NCBI GenBank assembly: GCA_025937785.1
Contig: JAICQQ010000002.1
Coordinates: forward strand, 59,365-123,364
Reading direction: 5' to 3'
DNA: 64,000 bases
DNA from: Polyangiaceae bacterium
GTDB lineage: Bacteria > Myxococcota_A > Polyangia > Polyangiales > Polyangiaceae
Under the pieces are notes generated by a model. It saw only the letters and a program-made list of their open reading frames with translations. It had not been told where the DNA came from and searched no databases. Positions 54,874 through 64,000 of this stretch are shown here, in pieces. The position numbers and the translations under genes were made by a program. Every line of letters begins with the position of its first letter. Positions within the stretch are counted from its first letter, which is position 1.

Positions 54874-56193
54874 TCATTCAAGCTTGAGCAGCACGTCCGA
54901 TAGATCGACCGGGGTCGTGAAGGTCATCTTCTTGCCCAGCTTTCTGCCTACTAGCAATCCTCGCTTCTCGAGGTTGAGCAGGTCAGTACGCGCAGTTTGA
55001 TAGGTCACGTTATGGGTGTGTTGGTGCCCCGCAATCGTGTAACGATCACCTGGATGTCGCAGGGCGTGACTAATGAGATCAACCTGTCTATGATTGAACA
55101 GATAAAGGGCCCTCGTATGGCGTTGTGCCTGCCGTACCTCGGCTGCCTTTTTCGCAATGTAGTGCTGTAATGCAACAACCGCACGGCGGATGACCTGAGC
55201 CTGTGCAATCAGGAAGTAGGTTAGGTCGTTGTCGTCTGTCTCCGTGTACAGAAACGACCGCGCGTACTTCACTGGGGCCTTACGAAGGATCGTCGAAATT
55301 GAGATGAACTCGAAAAGCCAGTATCCGCTGCTGAGCATCGACCAATAGAAAAGCGCCCTTGCGGTTCGACCGTTGCCATCGACGAACGGGTGATCGTAAG
55401 CGAGCCAGAAATGAAGGATTATCGCCCTAATCGCCGGATGCACGAAGTAGTCTGGTGTCTGCTTGTTCGCAAACGCACACATAGAGATCATTCGGTCTTC
55501 TAGTTCACCCGCGTTGGGCGGGTCGTGAAACACTTCACCGTAGCTGTCAGCCACGACGCGCTTCTCGGCCGCCGTTCGGAGCCTTCCGCATCCGGAAGGA
55601 TCGTCAAGTGTGTTTTCCGTTATGTGTCTGTGAATATCTAGTACAAGTTCAGGGGTGAGGGGAGTCTTCGTCAACGTCCGGATGTACTCGATAGTTCGGT
55701 AGTTGTTGAAGATCATGCGTTCCCCGAGGTCTCGCGGTTCTCGCCCGGTCACTAGCATCTGCTTTGCGACCTCACGCGTCGTCGCGGCGCCTTCAAGTTG
55801 ACTTGACGTGATCGCTTCTTCAATAAGCGAGCTAACAACGTACCGATCTCGAGTTTGCGGGTTGGTGATCGGCTCGGGGAGTTCGACTTGCCCTCCGGCA
55901 CCCAGGTCGATTTGGTGGGCCTCTTGAAGGACCACATCTGGAATGGAAAACTTGAAGGGCGCTCCGGCCTTGTCGAGCAGGTCGATGGCCTTAAGATTTC
56001 GAGCCATCTTGATCCCCAACCACCACTCCTCGTGTGTAAGACCAGCCGGTGGGGAGTAGTGTCGTAATTTGTCCCAGTGCAAGTATGGGCGCGGTGGAGT
56101 AAGTCCGTGTTGTATGATCGTGGGGAACTTGCCCGGATCGATCTTTCGCGTCAGCAGGTCCATCAACTGGGGAGGTGTTCGAGGGATGCGCAT
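54874..56193 (-). CDS. Fic-domain protein (AMP-transferase family) with C-terminal winged helix
   Basis: A 439-aa Fic protein. The inhibitory motif [ST]xxxE[GN] is present (SSQLEG, about 130-135), i.e. the class with N-terminal autoinhibition. The Fic motif is intact: HPFVDGNGRTAR (about 268-279), so AMPylation activity is possible. A C-terminal winged helix (TIAGHQHTHNVTYQTARTDL ... KKMTFTTPVDL) suggests DNA binding. Lower GC than its neighbours, and a strong palindrome lies upstream (56214-56240). It resembles transferred stand-alone Fic regulators. Confidence 0.88.
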   Translation of the reverse strand: MRIPRTPPQLMDLLTRKIDPGKFPTIIQHGLTPPRPYLHWDKLRHYSPPAGLTHEEWWLGIKMARNLKAIDLLDKAGAPFKFSIPDVVLQEAHQIDLGAGGQVELPEPITNPQTRDRYVVSSLIEEAITSSQLEGAATTREVAKQMLVTGREPRDLGERMIFNNYRTIEYIRTLTKTPLTPELVLDIHRHITENTLDDPSGCGRLRTAAEKRVVADSYGEVFHDPPNAGELEDRMISMCAFANKQTPDYFVHPAIRAIILHFWLAYDHPFVDGNGRTARALFYWSMLSSGYWLFEFISISTILRKAPVKYARSFLYTETDDNDLTYFLIAQAQVIRRAVVALQHYIAKKAAEVRQAQRHTRALYLFNHRQVDLISHALRHPGDRYTIAGHQHTHNVTYQTARTDLLNLEKRGLLVGRKLGKKMTFTTPVDLSDVLLKLE

Positions 56194-56213
56194 GGTGTTC
56201 CCGGTTATGATTA

Positions 56214-56240
56214 AATACTAATTTAAATCAAATTAGTATT
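56214..56240. promoter_or_regulatory. Operator-like palindrome upstream of the Fic gene
   Basis: Perfect 11-bp arms AATACTAATTT (56214-56224) and AAATTAGTATT (56230-56240) around AAATC. It lies 21-47 bases upstream of the Fic ATG in AT-rich sequence. The protein has a C-terminal winged helix, so autoregulation is likely. Confidence 0.65.
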
Positions 56241-56280
56241 ATGCCGTAACCGGCCGCGGGGTAGCTAGGATTTCCTGTGT

Positions 56281-56856
56281 AATTTTATGACATTAGAATC
56301 CTCTGGCCCGCTCGCAAGCTTGCTACTCGATCCCCATCGCCACCTCCGGCGTCCCCCCTCGGGCGGCACGCGCACGACGCCGAGGTAGTGCTTCTCGGCG
56401 CTGCTACCGAGTGCCCGAGCTGGCGCGCCGATCGATACGCCGACGCTTCACCGAAGATCCCGGGCGCATTCGTCAGGAACGTCCCGCACGTCCGGCGAAG
56501 CACCTGCCACCCGAAGCCGTCTCGCTTCGCTTTCGCGGCCGCGCTCTCGCGCGTGACGTCGTGCCAGACTCTCGGTTCCGGCTTCGCGTTTTGCGCTTCT
56601 CTCGCTTGTCTCGGGCGGTGCGCATTCGTTTGAGCATCGCGATCACGCTCGAGCATACGCTCAGGTCCACCGCTCGCGCGCGGTGCGTTTTGCTCGTCGC
56701 GCTGACGTGGAGCTCGTCGTTGCCATCCGCAACGTGTTCCCACTCGAGATCGATCGCTTCGCCCAAGCGCATGCCCGTGAGCAGCACGAAGCGCACGAAG
56801 TCGTCTTTCGGCAGCTTGGCGATCGCTGCTCGGTCGTAGAACTCGATTCGTTCCTA
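56281..56856 (-). pseudogene. Tyrosine recombinase (integrase) remnant 1
   Basis: Recognisable pieces in different frames: ...FVLLTGMRLGEAIDLEWEHV (catalytic Arg I) near 56796, RRTCGTFLTNAPGIF (Arg II region), RQLGHSVA (His), then in another frame AEKHYLGVVRV (Tyr). At least two frameshifts separate them and the N-terminus is absent. It belongs to the family of phage and island integrases and cannot be functional. Confidence 0.78.
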
Positions 56857-57073
56857 GGGGAGCGGCAGGCTTCGCAGCGCGCGCTTGTGCCCGAAGGCAC
56901 TTCCCAGTTGGCATTGTTTCGCACGCGGCATCAACCTGCGACGCTGGCTCGACACGCCGGGGGCGGTCGGTTCAAAGGCCGCAGAAATACACCACTTTGC
57001 GGCTACGCGTGGCGTGGGCGAGCCACAGCCTGGTGCCACGGGCGCTCCCATGGCGAATCAAAGATTCACCACA

Positions 57074-57607
57074 CTAGCCGGCACGCCGTTTGTGCGGAGC
57101 CTTGGTGCTGCGAGCCGACGCCTTCACACTGAGCTTCCCACTAGAGGCCGTTGCGGCTCGCTGGGGCGAGGACTTCACCATCATCACGATCTGTCTAGCC
57201 CGTTCGTGTGACACCCCCAGCAGGAGACCGGCGTCACGCGACGATACACTTCCCAGTTTCCTTGCCGCGAGTTCGCGAGCTCGCTCGACATCCGCCTGGG
57301 CTCGATCAGCATCCGCCTGGATCTGCTTCTGGTGAGCTTCCTTTACGCGAAGCACGTTGAGTGCTTCCTTCGTTCCTCGCGGCAAGTCGAAGTTCTCTTC
57401 GAACCGTGCTCGCTCGGCAATCTCTTCAACCCGGTCTCCCAGCACGTCTTCGCACGTGGCGAGAGCTTCGCGGATGTTGCGACGAGCCTCTTCGATGCTC
57501 CGCCCCCAGGTGATGCAACCCGGCACCCTGGGAATAGTCGCCAGCCATCCCGAGCCGTCTCGCTCAAACTTCACTTCGAAGACTTGGTCCAGTTTTTTCC
57601 TAGGCAT
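57074..57607 (-). CDS. hicB: HicB-type antitoxin with C-terminal HTH
   Basis: A 177-aa protein. The N-terminal HicB fold is visible (FEVKFERDGSGWLATIPRVP, CITWGRSIEEARRNIREALA), then a charged helical region and a C-terminal helix-turn-helix-like stretch (SVSSRDAGLLLGVSHERARQI) that fits operator binding. It overlaps hicA by 37 bases and is translated after it. Intact. Confidence 0.85.
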   Translation of the reverse strand: MPRKKLDQVFEVKFERDGSGWLATIPRVPGCITWGRSIEEARRNIREALATCEDVLGDRVEEIAERARFEENFDLPRGTKEALNVLRVKEAHQKQIQADADRAQADVERARELAARKLGSVSSRDAGLLLGVSHERARQIVMMVKSSPQRAATASSGKLSVKASARSTKAPHKRRAG

Positions 57608-57780
57608 GGCTCAAGAGCTTTCTCGATGCTAGCGAGGGTGCCAGGCTTGATGTCGCCCGCGTGCATCGGGACGGTTGTTGCGCATCCCCCCGGGCATTTG
57701 TACCTCGCATGGGATCCTTTTTGGCGAACGAGCGTGCAACCGCTTGCTTGAATCCGGCGTACCAGTTCGCGCGCGATCAC
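57571..57780 (-). CDS. hicA: HicA mRNA interferase toxin
   Basis: A 69-aa toxin: helix (MIARELVRRIQASG), strand, and the catalytic His in QKGSHARYKCPGG, then TTVPMHAGDIKPGTLASIEK. HicA cleaves mRNA when HicB is lost. The gene order hicA-hicB fits the classical arrangement. It lies between two recombinase remnants near a tRNA gene, so the module came in with a mobile element and may stabilise the remaining DNA. Confidence 0.92.
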   Translation of the reverse strand: MIARELVRRIQASGCTLVRQKGSHARYKCPGGCATTVPMHAGDIKPGTLASIEKALEPCLGKNWTKSSK

Positions 57781-57938
57781 TTCGATAGTCTAGCCCTGCT
57801 CGGGTGATCCGTCAACCGGGTTGACAGATCCGTGGCTGCTTCCAGCGTCTTCGCTTGCGATGGTGCCTTCACCACACCGAGGCAGTGCTTCTCGGCAACT
57901 GCCACCGCGTGCCCGAGCTGGACCCGCTTCGCCTGCGC
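57777..57938 (-). pseudogene. Tyrosine recombinase remnant 2 (C-terminal)
   Basis: An open stretch ending AKRVQLGHAVAVAEKHCLGV, then VKAPSQAKTLEAATDL. It matches the C-terminus of remnant 1 (QLGHSVA...AEKHYLGVV) but the catalytic Tyr is Cys (EKHC instead of EKHY). The N-terminal part is missing. It ends just before hicA. Confidence 0.72.
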
Positions 57939-58262
57939 GGCTACGCTTCCGCGCGTGACGGTCGGGCCACACGCGCTGCGACGGCTCGGTGGGCGCAGCG
58001 GCTGCCGCGCTGGCGTGGGAGCTGGGCATGCGTCTTGATTCGCTCCGCTCGAGGCGGTGTGGATGAGGCTGCGATCGGGGAGCTGGGCGCTGACGTCAAA
58101 GGTTCGGGGGACTGCGACGGTAGCTACCAAAAAGCTGTCAACATCGAAGTAAGTAAAGTGGCATCGCAAACCGCGCGTGATGAGTCGGCTCGTATCATTC
58201 GCCGCGCGCGATTGTCCTCCTGTTGCCGGATGGATGGTTCGATAGTGGTGCCGGAGGCTGTA
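57939..58262. other. Island boundary stretch, no gene
   Basis: About 320 bases between the second recombinase remnant and the next kinase gene. Frames are poor. No direct repeat of the tRNA end is obvious. Confidence 0.35.
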
Positions 58263-59729
58263 CTAGCGAGCTTCGATCAGGCCGGCGCGCAGCAACGTCA
58301 CGAGCTGGCGCAGCGCCTCTTGCCGAGGCATCGGAGTGAGATCGAGCGCTTCGTCGAAGGTGACGCCGCCGTCCAGTCTCGAGAGCAGGAAGGCTTGCTC
58401 GGGTGACAGGGCGACGCCGCGCGCCGCGCCGGTGACCTCGACGACTCGCTCCAGGCTGCCGAGGCGTTGCTCGAAGATCCTGGCCAGCAAAGTCTCCGAA
58501 CCCTCGACGCTTCGCTGCGCCAAGAAATCGTCGCTCTCGCGCGCGAGCTTCAGCGCGTCTTCGGCGCGGCATACGGCGGCTTCGGTGTCGCCACGATGCA
58601 ATGCCTCTCGCGCCTGGTCGAGCAGGTCGCTCACCGCTTCCGCGGTAACGCTGGAGACGAACAGCGCGCGATCTTTGCTGTGGGTGCCGGTGACGGATGG
58701 CGGTAGGTGCGGCGCGCTCCGGCTGCGGCGCATTTGCACGGTGGGCTCACGACCGCTGAGCGGCGAGCGCTTACTCGGTGGTGCCGAGCCCAGCGGTTGC
58801 AGTTTGTCTGGCGCGGGAGCGCCGCTGATTGGAGTGACCAGCCCCAGCTCGCTGGCTTGCGCGAGGTCCTGCGCAAAAGCGCTGATCGAGATGTAGCGCA
58901 ACGCGGGGTCTTTGCTCAGGGCCTTGAGCAGCACGTCATCGAGATGTTTGGGCAAGCTGTCGATGATCGAGCTGGGCATGGCCGGTGCGTCGTGCAGCAC
59001 GTGCTGCAGCACCTCCATCACGGTATTGCCCGCGAACGGCAAGGTACCCGTCAGCATTTGGTACGTGATCACCGCCAGCGCGAACTGGTCTCCTCGATGA
59101 TCGACCTCTCGCGTGCGTCCCGAGGCTTGCTCCGGAGCCATGTAGTCGGGGGTGCCCAGGATATCGAACTCGCCGGTCAGGCCTCGTGGTGCCCCTGCGC
59201 GCTTGCTGATGCCGAAGTCGAGCAGCTTCACGAAGATGCCTTCGCCGGGGACGCGCATCAAAAAGACGTTCCCTGGTTTCAGATCGCGGTGCACGATGCT
59301 AGCGTCGTGGGCTGCCGCCAGGCCCGATGCGGTCTGCACCGCGATTCCGATCGCGTCTACCAGCGGCAGGTGTCGTTCGCGATCGAGTCGCGCTTCCAAA
59401 CTCTCCCCGCTCAAGAGCTCCATCACGAGGTAGGGCTCACCCTCGTCGGTAGCGTCGAAATCCACCACTTGTACGATGCTGGGGTGGTTCAGCTGGCTGA
59501 TGATCTCGGCTTCACGATGGAAGCGGGCCAGTGCGTGCTGGTCGTTGACGAGGTGCTTCGCCAGCACCTTCACCGCTACCTTGCGGTGCAGACGCACGTG
59601 CTCCGCGACGAACACCATGCCCATGCCGCCCTGGTCCAGCGACTCTTGGATCAGGTACGTGCCGCGCAGGGTCTTGCCGATCAGCGACTCTGCGATCGGC
59701 GATTGGACCAGGGTTTCTTCTGCGCGCAT
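58263..59729 (-). CDS. Ser/Thr protein kinase with C-terminal regulatory region
   Basis: A 488-aa protein. The kinase domain is about 20-290: DQGGMGMVFVAE, VAVKVLAK, HRDLKPGN, DFGISK, DYMAPEQ, all catalytic residues present. A linker rich in Ser/Arg/Pro follows (KRSPLSGREPTVQMRRS...), then a helical C-terminal region (LLDQAREALHRGDTEAAVC, a TPR-like pair; LSPEQAFLLSRLDGG...). No transmembrane helix. Probably autophosphorylates in the linker. Confidence 0.88.
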   Translation of the reverse strand: MRAEETLVQSPIAESLIGKTLRGTYLIQESLDQGGMGMVFVAEHVRLHRKVAVKVLAKHLVNDQHALARFHREAEIISQLNHPSIVQVVDFDATDEGEPYLVMELLSGESLEARLDRERHLPLVDAIGIAVQTASGLAAAHDASIVHRDLKPGNVFLMRVPGEGIFVKLLDFGISKRAGAPRGLTGEFDILGTPDYMAPEQASGRTREVDHRGDQFALAVITYQMLTGTLPFAGNTVMEVLQHVLHDAPAMPSSIIDSLPKHLDDVLLKALSKDPALRYISISAFAQDLAQASELGLVTPISGAPAPDKLQPLGSAPPSKRSPLSGREPTVQMRRSRSAPHLPPSVTGTHSKDRALFVSSVTAEAVSDLLDQAREALHRGDTEAAVCRAEDALKLARESDDFLAQRSVEGSETLLARIFEQRLGSLERVVEVTGAARGVALSPEQAFLLSRLDGGVTFDEALDLTPMPRQEALRQLVTLLRAGLIEAR

Positions 59730-60022
59730 GCAGGACCAGGTTACATTTTTGCCACGGACCCGTCGAGATTCTTGAACTGTTAGCGAACCGAATCTGCGCC
59801 CCGAGCGCGCGTTCGCTCGCTGCCGCGCATGGCAGTCACCTGCACCCCACCCACCGCACGCGTGTCTAACCGGCGTTCATTCGGCGCTCCGTGCGCACAC
59901 GAAGCCCGTGGTTAGCGCAGACAGCAGCCTCACCGACATGGCCGTGTGTCTCCCACCTTGGGAGCCATTCTCGTCTTGAGATGCCCGACTCCATCGACGC
60001 TGGCGGGAAGCCTCTTCGAGGC

Positions 60023-60466
60023 TCACTCGCGCGGGCAGTGACCGTTGCAGCCGCCCTTGCCCTCGCACGCGTTCTGTCCGCGGCAGCCGTGCGATTCAGG
60101 CACGGCGCAGCCGCCTTTGCCCTTGCACTCGTTCTTTCCCATGCAGCAGTCGCGTTGACGATCCGTGGCTGCATGAGACTCCGCCGCCGCACGCACGCTC
60201 GCAGCGGCGGTTGCGGCCGTATCCGCCGGGGCTCCGTGCGCCGGCGAGCGTTCGCCCGAAGGCGTGGTTTCTGGCGCCGGCTTCGGTGCAGCGTCGCAGC
60301 CGAGCTGGGCCCCGAGCACGAGCGCCGACACCGCGCTCGGGAGCCAGCGCGGCGACACTTGCGATTCGCGCGTTGCGGGCTGCGCCGTGCGCGTCGCGGG
60401 CTGCGTCGTGCGCGTCGCGGGCTGCGTCGTGCGCGTCGTGCGCGTCGTGCTCCAGCCTCCGCTCAC
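60023..60466 (-). CDS. Small lipoprotein with two CxxKNxCxGKGGC modules
   Basis: A 147-aa protein translated from a GTG overlapping the LRR gene stop (GTGA). An N-terminal repeat (TTQPATR, encoded by a 21-bp repeat) precedes a lipoprotein signal (VSALVLGAQLGCDAA). The C-terminal 45 residues hold two similar Cys modules: CCMGKNECKGKGGC and CRGQNACEGKGGC, ending GHCP. Such modules bind metals in some small secreted proteins and can be maturation targets, but no processing enzyme gene is nearby. Function unknown. Confidence 0.6.
   Translation of the reverse strand: MSGGWSTTRTTRTTQPATRTTQPATRTAQPATRESQVSPRWLPSAVSALVLGAQLGCDAAPKPAPETTPSGERSPAHGAPADTAATAAASVRAAAESHAATDRQRDCCMGKNECKGKGGCAVPESHGCRGQNACEGKGGCNGHCPRE
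60375..60437 (-). repeat. Three tandem 21-bp repeats inside the small lipoprotein gene
   Basis: Unit GCGGGCTGCGTCGTGCGCGTC, three copies (first with one change). Encodes the heptad TTQPATR near the N-terminus. The unit is a multiple of three, so copy number could vary without frameshift. Confidence 0.8.
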
Positions 60467-61347
60467 AGGTTGATGACTTTGGTGCCGTTGGCGCGAATGG
60501 CGGAGAAACTCATGGGGTCGTCGTCCGCGGGGGTCTCGGCGACGTACAAGAATTTGAGCTTCTTGAGTCCGGCGAGCGGGCTTACGTCCTTGACCTGGGT
60601 CTTGTTGATGCTGAGCTTCTCCAGATCTTTCATGCCGGCGAGCGGGCTCAGATCTTCGATTGGCGTGCTGTCGAGCATGAGCTCGGTCACGCGCGTGAGC
60701 TCCTTCAGTGGTGAGAGATCTTTGACCTGGGTGCGGCCCAGGTCGAGGCGGTCCAGCTTGGTCAGCCCCGCGAGGGGCGTGAGGTCGCTCACCTGATTGA
60801 TGGAGGCGCCGAGCGTTTCCAGATTCTTCAGAGCAGCGATGGGCGAAAGGTCGTCGAGATCACCCGGTCCCAAGAAGAGCTCTTTCAGGCTGGTCATGTG
60901 TGGGAATACGCAGATATCGAGCTCGTTCACCTTGGCCTGCGAGAGGTTGAGTGACGCGAGGCGACCCAGGTCTGCTTTGGTCAATGCGCCGCTCGCCTTC
61001 TGGAGCTTGAAGCGAATGCCCTGTTCGAGCGCGGGGTCGTCGAAGCTGAGCGTGTTGCCGGCGGGACAGTCCTCGAGCTTCTTTTTCGGCTTCTTTGGCT
61101 CGGGAGCTTTTGCTTCCACCGGTTTCTCTTCGACCGGGACCACCAAGCTCGATGGCTTCTGTGCCGAGGCGCTCGCCGCAGCGGCGCCGGTGCCCGCCGA
61201 CTCGGATTCGCAAGCTTGGGTCAGCGCCAGTAGGGCGATGCCGAGAGCGCCCAGCCGCGTTCGCAGCGCGAACTCGGCGCGGCTATTGGTACCAGGTTTC
61301 CTTCGGCTTCTCGCTCCTGTTCGTGCAGCGCGCATGGTCGGCAGCAT
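60463..61347 (-). CDS. Leucine-rich-repeat lipoprotein
   Basis: About 294 aa. Signal with lipobox LTQAC, a Lys/Glu/Pro-rich linker, then an LRR domain of about nine 21-23-residue repeats of the internalin type (LSPIAALKNLETLGASINQV, LTPLAGLTKLDRLDLGRTQV, LSPLAGMKDLEKLSINKTQV). It probably binds a surface ligand or protein. The ATG at 61347 has GGGG seven bases upstream. Its stop overlaps the start of the Cys-rich lipoprotein. Confidence 0.8.
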   Translation of the reverse strand: MLPTMRAARTGARSRRKPGTNSRAEFALRTRLGALGIALLALTQACESESAGTGAAAASASAQKPSSLVVPVEEKPVEAKAPEPKKPKKKLEDCPAGNTLSFDDPALEQGIRFKLQKASGALTKADLGRLASLNLSQAKVNELDICVFPHMTSLKELFLGPGDLDDLSPIAALKNLETLGASINQVSDLTPLAGLTKLDRLDLGRTQVKDLSPLKELTRVTELMLDSTPIEDLSPLAGMKDLEKLSINKTQVKDVSPLAGLKKLKFLYVAETPADDDPMSFSAIRANGTKVINL

Positions 61348-61362
61348 AACATCGCCCCGCAC

Positions 61363-61690
61363 CGAACTGGTGCCCCGATAAGAGTGAACTCATGGCGTAA
61401 AGCTCTGCTCTGCCTCACCTGCTCACCTGGGTCGCACCTGATGCAGTCCCCGTGCACCGCGCGCGGTGTGGCAGCGCCCACGCGAGCAGAGCCTCGAGGT
61501 GGGGCGTTGGGTCGCGTGGCCGGGCGCAGCCGGCGCGGCGCGCTGGCTGCGTTTGGTCCCCCGCACGACCGAAAGGATGGTATCAAGCGAAACGCCGACG
61601 TACGCCCCGGGAGCCTCGTGCTTCTCGTCGCTTGCACTGGCGGCGCCGCGCGTGCGGTTGAATCGACTTAGCCAATAAGGGAAATGCGTG
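61363..61690. other. Divergent intergenic region
   Basis: About 330 bases between the LRR and OmpA genes. No supported ORF or RNA. Promoters of both must lie here. Confidence 0.35.
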
Positions 61691-63079
61691 ATGCTGAAGA
61701 AGACCGTGATCTGTAGCTCTGCTCTGGCACTCTTGGTGAGCCAAGCGCACGCCCAGACCGAGGCTTCGGAATCCGTCGCTGTTCAAGCCGATGCCGACGG
61801 GGCGGGGCTCACGGGGTACAACGAGCGCTACAAGCCCATGGCCAACACCTGGGAGCTCGGCCTGTTCGCGGGGCTGTTGTTCCCGTCGGACGAGCACAAC
61901 ATCTTCGCCCCGCGCGAGGGCGTCACGCAGGAGCCGTACTCGGGGACCGCGCTCGAGGTCGGCATGCGCGTCGGTTACTTTCCGCTCGCGTTCCTAGGCC
62001 TCGAAGGTAGCGCATTCGCCTCGCCCAGCGAGGTCGAGAGCGGTCGGAGCGCCATGCTCTACGGTGGTGACGTGGTCCTGGTAGGGCAGCTTCCGAGCAT
62101 GAGCTTGACGCCGTTCTTGTACGTCGGCGGCGGCGTGTTCGGGGGCATCAGCGAACCGATGGGCAACGACATGGACCCGGCGATCGTCGCCGGTGTCGGG
62201 CTGAAGGCGCCGCTCAGCAACAGCGTGGCGCTGCGTCTGGACGTCCGCGACACCTTGACGCAGAAGTTCGCCGCCGCAGACGGCGATCAGACGCACAGTC
62301 CCGCGGTGTTGCTCGGTGTCAGCGCGCTCCTGGGGCGTGGTGAGTCCACGCCAGCCACCGCGCCGCCCGACTCGGATCGTGACGGGCTTTCCGACGCCGA
62401 AGACAAGTGTCCGCGCGTACCCGCCGCCAGCTCCGACGGTTGCCCGCTGGATACGGACGGAGACGGCGTGGCGGATCCCGACGACTACTGCCCGCGCGAA
62501 GCCGGCGACGAAGCCAACGGTTGCCCAGACCCCGACAAGGACGGCGATGGAGTGCCGCTTCCGTGCGACAAGTGCGCGGACGAGAAGGGCGTCGCGCCCG
62601 ACGGTTGTCCCATCCGCGACTCGGACGGTGACGGCTTCATGGACGACGTGGACAAGTGCGGCGACAAGCCCGAAACCAAGAACGGTTTCGAAGATGGCGA
62701 CGGTTGCCCGGACGAGGTGCCCAGCGAAGTGCAGAAGTTCTCGGGCGCGATCGAGGGCATCCTGTTCCAGCACAACGAAGCAAAAATTCTGCCGCGCTCG
62801 TTCACGACGCTGGATCAAGCGGTGGCGGTGCTCGCGAAATACGCGGACATCAAGATCGAGATCGTCGGGCACACCTCGAGCGAGGGTGACCCGGAGCACA
62901 ACAAGAAGCTTTCGCAAGATCGCGCCGACAGTGTGAAAGCCTACATGGTCGGCAAGGGCATCGACGAGAAGCGCATTCAGACACGCGGTGCGGGCGCGGG
63001 CGAACCCGTCGCCGACGAGGCCCAGCCGGGCGGCAAGGAAAAGAATCGCCGCATCGAGTTCAAGGTCATCCCGCAGTAA
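61691..63079 (+). CDS. OmpA-family protein with thrombospondin type-3 repeats
   Basis: A 462-aa protein. A signal peptide (VICSSALALLVSQAHA), an outer-membrane beta-barrel (about 40-215), four acidic calcium-binding repeats (DSDRDGLSDAEDKCP, DTDGDGVADPDDYCP, DPDKDGDGVP, DSDGDGFMDDVDKC), then an OmpA peptidoglycan-binding domain (VGHTSSEGDPEHNKKLSQDR ... GAGEPVADE ... NRRIEFKV). It should tether the outer membrane to peptidoglycan. The ATG at 61691 has AAGGGA upstream; a GTG three bases earlier is in frame. Confidence 0.92.
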   Translation: MLKKTVICSSALALLVSQAHAQTEASESVAVQADADGAGLTGYNERYKPMANTWELGLFAGLLFPSDEHNIFAPREGVTQEPYSGTALEVGMRVGYFPLAFLGLEGSAFASPSEVESGRSAMLYGGDVVLVGQLPSMSLTPFLYVGGGVFGGISEPMGNDMDPAIVAGVGLKAPLSNSVALRLDVRDTLTQKFAAADGDQTHSPAVLLGVSALLGRGESTPATAPPDSDRDGLSDAEDKCPRVPAASSDGCPLDTDGDGVADPDDYCPREAGDEANGCPDPDKDGDGVPLPCDKCADEKGVAPDGCPIRDSDGDGFMDDVDKCGDKPETKNGFEDGDGCPDEVPSEVQKFSGAIEGILFQHNEAKILPRSFTTLDQAVAVLAKYADIKIEIVGHTSSEGDPEHNKKLSQDRADSVKAYMVGKGIDEKRIQTRGAGAGEPVADEAQPGGKEKNRRIEFKVIPQ

Positions 63080-63099
63080 CGGGTGCCTGAGCGCCCGCC

Positions 63100-63122
63100 G
63101 AGCGCGTCGTTGGGACGCGCTC
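63100..63122. terminator. Bidirectional hairpin between convergent genes
   Basis: Arms GAGCGCGTC (63100-63108) and GACGCGCTC (63114-63122) form a perfect 9-bp stem with a 5-base loop, located between the OmpA gene stop and the SNF2 gene stop. It has no long T run, so termination efficiency is uncertain. Confidence 0.65.
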
Positions 63123-63123
63123 G

Positions 63124-64000
<877 letters not shown>

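Noticed and set aside
58707..59783. Plus-strand 358-aa ORF
   Set aside because: Shadow of the Ser/Thr kinase at 58263.
63100..63122. Riboswitch or small RNA
   Set aside because: Only a simple hairpin between convergent stop codons; no conserved RNA family features.

Overview
The window looks like a chromosomal segment of a high-GC myxobacterium, most likely order Polyangiales (Myxococcota). This is inferred from content only: four Hanks-type Ser/Thr kinases, many small lipoproteins with Cys-rich or Gly/Ser-rich tails, an AgmX/PglI-type protein, a thrombospondin-3/OmpA protein, and about 50 densely packed genes on both strands with strong third-position GC. No rRNA, CRISPR array or complete prophage is visible.

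Layout. 1-9 kb: an Lhr-type helicase cut by the left edge, a secreted trypsin-like lipoprotein whose Cys-rich tail appears frameshifted, a lipoprotein and AraC regulator separated by a strong terminator, and a rubrerythrin / Fe-S oxidoreductase / DUF3501 operon. 9-15 kb: two Ser/Thr kinases around a decayed nucleotidyltransferase locus, then a ROK repressor with an AT-rich inverted repeat at its start. 15-21 kb: a signalling block with a GNAT enzyme, a membrane hybrid histidine kinase (HisKA-HATPase-REC-HPt), a STAS protein overlapping a REC-PP2C-HATPase protein (a partner-switching set), and inorganic pyrophosphatase. 21-33 kb: a Pro/Ala/Gln repeat membrane protein, valS, an Eis-like acetyltransferase, an overlapping pair of lipoproteins (double AgmX/PglI domain protein plus caspase-fold protein whose catalytic Cys is Ser), a DsbA-like lipoprotein overlapped by a DnaQ-like exonuclease, a MinD-like/J-like/RodZ-like HTH fusion and a membrane glycosyltransferase.

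34-44 kb: two tandem paralogous lipoproteins, one cut by an in-frame amber codon, a GST-like protein, a kinase with an N-terminal sensor-like domain and membrane hairpin, a tightly overlapping LysM / mini-membrane-protein / DUF58 / BatA-like operon, and a SurA-like chaperone. 44-54 kb: a 0.5-kb IS5-like remnant with 21-bp inverted ends, an ACT-domain protein, an AraC regulator, an SDR enzyme, an ECF sigma factor overlapping a putative anti-sigma protein that ends in nine 14-bp tandem repeats, and two secreted carbohydrate-related lipoproteins. 54.4-58.2 kb: a small decayed island next to tRNA-Arg(CCT), with a Fic protein and operator-like palindrome, a hicAB module, and two tyrosine-recombinase remnants. 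58-64 kb: a Ser/Thr kinase, an LRR lipoprotein overlapping a Cys-rich small lipoprotein, an OmpA-family protein, and an SNF2 helicase cut by the right edge.

The most unusual items are the pseudo-caspase pair with a shared Cys module, the MinD-J-HTH fusion, the single-polypeptide phosphatase/kinase switch beside its STAS partner, and the LRR/Cys-rich coupled pair. None is proven here to be a new system.
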